Origin: Methanofastidiosum sp.
Lineage (GTDB): Archaea > Methanobacteriota_B > Thermococci > Methanofastidiosales > Methanofastidiosaceae
Length of the DNA stretch: 7,553 nucleotides
Assembly: GCA_013329085.1 (NCBI GenBank)
Contig: DUKX01000209.1
Coordinates: forward strand, 1 to 7,553
Reading direction: 5' to 3'
A program made the position numbers and the translations under genes. The notes under the pieces were generated by a model. It had not been told where the DNA came from, ran no database searches, and worked only from the letters and a program-made list of their open reading frames with translations. Below, piece by piece: positions 5,831 to 7,553 of the stretch; positions within the stretch are counted from its first letter, which is position 1; the number at the start of each line of letters is the position of its first letter.

Positions 5831-6001
5831 GTAGACAAAGATTATATTTCTTACTATCTCCGAATAGGTGCTCCCGTAAAGATTTACATAACTGCAGTAT
5901 ATACACCAAAAGAACCATCTAGATGGGAAAAGTTTATTGGAAACGTAGAAAGCGGGCAGATTAACAAAGAATTAACAGCAACACTAAAAATTTTTAATTA
6001 A
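5831..6001 (+). pseudogene. 3' gene remnant without a start codon
   Basis: A plus-strand frame stays open for 56 codons after a TAG and ends at TAA (5999-6001). It has no ATG, GTG or TTG, yet it reads like real protein: YLRIGAPVKIYITAVYTPKE, then PSRWEKFIGNVESGQINKEL. It is most simply the C-terminal stub of a gene whose 5' part was lost when the element was assembled. It ends just before T-rich terminator sequence, as an intact gene end would. The parent family is not recognised, and it is not a duplicate of any protein in this window. Confidence 0.45.
5841..5850 (-). promoter_or_regulatory. TATA box for the small minus-strand gene
   Basis: Read on the minus strand the sequence is GAAATATAAT, with purines upstream. 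The predicted start site near 5818 gives a 30-nt leader that includes the AAGGTGAG ribosome binding site at 5800-5793. The box lies inside the plus-strand gene remnant. Confidence 0.45.
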
Positions 6002-6031
6002 ATTATTTTTAAAAAAATTTTTCTTTTTTTT
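5987..6031 (+). terminator. Poly-T terminator near the right end of the element
   Basis: Repeated T-tracts, including eight consecutive T at 6024-6031, lie between the gene remnant and the right inverted repeat. They would stop plus-strand transcription leaving the element before it reaches the PurM-like promoter. Confidence 0.5.
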
Positions 6032-6044
6032 AAAAAACTTTCTC

Positions 6045-6067
6045 ATATCACTTAACTTAACAGTATC
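6045..6067 (-). repeat. Right terminal inverted repeat
   Basis: Its outer 18 bases (6050-6067, ACTTAACTTAACAGTATC) are the exact reverse complement of the left end at 3182-3199. The match continues for four of the next five bases inward. Confidence 0.85.
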
Positions 6068-6076
6068 CTAAGTGGT
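6068..6076 (+). repeat. Right target-site duplication
   Basis: CTAAGTGGT, identical to 3173-3181, lies directly outside the right inverted repeat. It ends 4 bp before the TATA box of the PurM-like gene, so it forms part of that promoter's upstream (BRE) region. Confidence 0.85.
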
Positions 6077-6080
6077 AACC

Positions 6081-6089
6081 TTTTTAAAA
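6081..6089 (+). promoter_or_regulatory. TATA box of the PurM-like gene
   Basis: TTTTTAAAA lies about 25 bp before the ATG at 6109, predicting a leaderless or nearly leaderless transcript. Before the insertion it would have been divergent from, and close to, the L10e TATA box. Confidence 0.55.
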
Positions 6090-6108
6090 CAGACTGCAAA
6101 GAGGCTTC

Positions 6109-7086
6109 ATGAGATTCTTACCCGACGGCAAGGTTGACGGTTCAATTCTTTCAAAGAGGGTGTTTCCTTACCTTGGAAGCGTGCAGAGTGAAATTGTTGT
6201 CGGGCCAAATGTCGGGATCGATGCAGCAGTAATTGATATTTCTAAACTCCCGGGAAAAATGGTGGTGTCCCAGGATCCAATTACGGGCGCTGGAAAAAAT
6301 GCAGGTTTTCATGTTGTCAATGTCTGTGCAAATGATGTAGCCTCGATGGGCGCAAAGCCTATGTTTTTCCTTTCCACAATAATAATGCCAAAGGGCACGA
6401 CAGAAGAAGAGCTCGAAAAAATATCAAAGGACATAGAGCGGGCAGCAAAGGAAATTGGTATTTCAATTGTCGGGGGTCACACAGAGATATCATCTAAGGT
6501 AACAGACCTTATCCTATCTGGGACAATGATCGGCTTTGCCGATAGATACGTTTCAACAAGCGGTGCAAGAGAAGGTGATGACATACTGCTCACAAAGGGC
6601 GCTGGCATTGAAGGGACAGCAATACTCGCAGAGTCAAAACATGATCACCTTTCAAAATCTCTTGATCAGGTGATTTTAGAAAGTGCAATGGGATTGATAA
6701 ATCAAATTTCAGTTGTGAAGGAAGCTTTAATTGCATCATCGCTTGGCGCGGTCGCATTGCATGATCCAACAGAGGGTGGCGTTTTAGGGGGCTTGCATGA
6801 AATAGCCGACGCATCAAACAAGGGATTTGAGTTCTACTCTGAAAGAGTAAATCTATACCCTGAAACAAAATCGATATGTGATGCCCTTAAAATAAACCCA
6901 TTTGCGTTGATATCATCCGGGGCGCTTATGATTATCTCTCCAAAAGAGAGAACAGAACAGATAATAGCCGCTCTTGAGAAGGAAAATATCAAATCAACTG
7001 TTATAGGGAAGATTACAAAGGAAGCGAGAAGCCACGAAAGAATCTACCAGGACGAGCTATGGCGCATCCTTGATACTAACCTTTAA
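6109..7086 (+). CDS. PurM/HypE-like AIR synthase-related protein
   Basis: The 325-aa product belongs to the PurM/HypE/ThiL/SelD superfamily, ATP-using enzymes that generally activate a carbonyl or amide group by phosphorylation. Visible motifs are GIDAAV (36-41), SQDPITG (54-60), NVCANDVASMGAKP (71-84), IVGGHTE (120-126) and HDPTEGGVLGGLHEIA (218-233), followed by the C-terminal SSGALMII (269-276). These match the HypE-like branch best. True HypE, which makes the cyano ligand of [NiFe]-hydrogenases, ends in a PRIC-type motif with a carbamoylated cysteine. This protein ends WRILDTNL and lacks it, so it is a HypE paralogue of unknown substrate. The start follows a TATA box by 25 bp. The next gene, uracil phosphoribosyltransferase-like, starts 34 bp after its stop with its own promoter. 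Confidence 0.85.
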   Translation: MRFLPDGKVDGSILSKRVFPYLGSVQSEIVVGPNVGIDAAVIDISKLPGKMVVSQDPITGAGKNAGFHVVNVCANDVASMGAKPMFFLSTIIMPKGTTEEELEKISKDIERAAKEIGISIVGGHTEISSKVTDLILSGTMIGFADRYVSTSGAREGDDILLTKGAGIEGTAILAESKHDHLSKSLDQVILESAMGLINQISVVKEALIASSLGAVALHDPTEGGVLGGLHEIADASNKGFEFYSERVNLYPETKSICDALKINPFALISSGALMIISPKERTEQIIAALEKENIKSTVIGKITKEARSHERIYQDELWRILDTNL

Positions 7087-7090
7087 ATAC
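7081..7090 (+). promoter_or_regulatory. TATA box for the phosphoribosyltransferase gene
   Basis: CTTTAAATAC spans the stop codon of the PurM-like gene. A start site near 7110 would leave a leader of about 10 nt containing AGGTG (7110-7114), which lies 6 nt before the ATG at 7121. Confidence 0.5.
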
Positions 7091-7120
7091 TATTTTTTAC
7101 TACCTTCATAGGTGTAGCAG

Positions 7121-7553
7121 ATGGGTATAGAAGACCTAGAAAAAGATAGTAGAGTTATTTCTTTTAAGCAGAATTTGGCTATACAAGAACTTGTTGATGA
7201 ACTTCGAGATAAGGATACCGACCCGATAAAATTCAGGAAAGGATTGAACAAGCTTGGGAGATACATGGGCTATGAGTTATCCAAGACATTTGACTATACG
7301 GTGATTGATATCGATACTCCTGTTTGCCCAACAAAGGGTGTTAGGATATCTGATAAGGATAATCTAGTCATGATAAATATCCTAAGGGCTGCAATTCCTT
7401 TCATAGAGGGATTTTACAAGGTATTCCCCAAGGCAAGGGCCGGGATTATAAGCGCATGGAGGGGTCCAGCACCAGAATCCAGGATATCTGTCGAATACGT
7501 AAAAGTGCCAAAGACTACTAAAGAGGACATAATAATGATTGGGGACCCAATGC
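7121..7553 (+). CDS. upp: Uracil phosphoribosyltransferase-like protein (5' part)
   Basis: The gene is open from the ATG to the window edge, giving 144 codons of an expected 210 or so. The segment ISDKDNLVMINILRAAIPFI, then EGFYKVFPKARAGIISAWRG, is typical of uracil phosphoribosyltransferase, which makes UMP from uracil and PRPP in pyrimidine salvage. The frame ends in IIMIGDPM, the beginning of the PRPP-binding loop. The rest of that loop and the uracil-binding C-terminus lie outside the window. The base preceding the RAAIP stretch and the WRGPAPESRISVEYVKVP segment differ somewhat from bacterial Upp, so an archaeal UPRT-like paralogue with another base specificity is possible. A good ribosome binding site (AGGTG) supports the start. 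Confidence 0.85.
   Translation, partial: MGIEDLEKDSRVISFKQNLAIQELVDELRDKDTDPIKFRKGLNKLGRYMGYELSKTFDYTVIDIDTPVCPTKGVRISDKDNLVMINILRAAIPFIEGFYKVFPKARAGIISAWRGPAPESRISVEYVKVPKTTKEDIIMIGDPM

Larger units (their letters stand above)
3182..6067. mobile_element. Transposon-like element without a recognised transposase
   Basis: The 2,886-bp element is bounded by inverted repeats (3182-3204 and 6045-6067) and flanked by a 9-bp direct repeat (CTAAGTGGT). It carries a three-gene operon (antitoxin-like, PIN nuclease, 397-aa protein), a small minus-strand gene and a 3' gene remnant. None of these resembles a known transposase or recombinase, so the element is probably mobilised in trans by a related insertion sequence, or it has lost its own enzyme. 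Its DNA is visibly AT-richer than the flanks: positions 4681-4740 have 14 G/C in 60, while 6421-6480 in the PurM-like gene have 27 in 60 (hand counts of one line each). The IS family is not assigned. A 9-bp duplication is compatible with several families, and the terminal CTGTTAAGTTAAG is only loosely reminiscent of IS6-type ends. Confidence 0.8.

Noticed and set aside
3182..6067. Assignment of the element to the IS6 family or to casposons
   Set aside because: The ends only loosely resemble IS6 (normally an 8-bp duplication), and there is no IS6 transposase and no Cas1. Neither label can be supported.
6590..6868. A 92-codon minus-strand frame inside the PurM-like gene
   Set aside because: It is a shadow of a well-supported gene, with an improbable Pro/Leu/Gln-rich translation.

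Overview
The window is from an AT-rich archaeon. The archaeal form of large-subunit protein uL16 (L10e), TATA-box promoters with purine-rich BRE-like flanks, GGTG-type ribosome binding sites and one apparently leaderless gene all point that way. A euryarchaeal or methanogen-type lineage is plausible, but the sequence does not settle it.

Layout. Positions 1-184 hold a double promoter region with an 18-codon leader ORF. Positions 185-1699 encode a secreted DUF2341/LamG/Ig-like protein, and 1798-2559 a secreted rhodanese-domain protein. An AT-rich convergent terminator region separates these from the L10e gene on the minus strand (2608-3117). From 3182 to 6067 lies a discrete inserted element. 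Downstream are a PurM/HypE-like gene (6109-7086) and the 5' part of a uracil phosphoribosyltransferase-type gene (7121 to the window edge), both on the plus strand.

The main result is the insertion. It is 2,886 bp long, begins and ends with a 23-bp inverted repeat (22/23 matches, the outer 18 perfect), and is bracketed by a 9-bp direct repeat CTAAGTGGT (3173-3181 and 6068-6076). This is the classic signature of a transposition event. Removing the element plus one repeat copy gives a compact intergenic region of about 96 bp with divergent TATA boxes for L10e and the PurM-like gene, so the element landed between two housekeeping promoters without breaking either. No transposase is recognisable inside it.

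The element's cargo is a tightly coupled three-gene operon. (1) A 199-aa protein joins a Panacea/YwgA-like winged-helix region to a UPF0175-like helix-turn-helix tail and is the probable antitoxin and repressor. (2) A 169-aa PIN-domain protein of the DUF3368 type is the probable toxin ribonuclease. (3) A 397-aa protein of unassigned family has a TIM-barrel-like pattern and some features reminiscent of tRNA-guanine transglycosylase/DpdA-type base-exchange enzymes. The promoter carries two dyads that could be autoregulatory operators. The element's tail holds a small minus-strand coiled-coil gene with an apparently non-canonical ATA start and a start-less 3' gene remnant. The element therefore looks like a transposase-less mobile cassette carrying a toxin-antitoxin-like, possibly defensive, module with an unusual third component.
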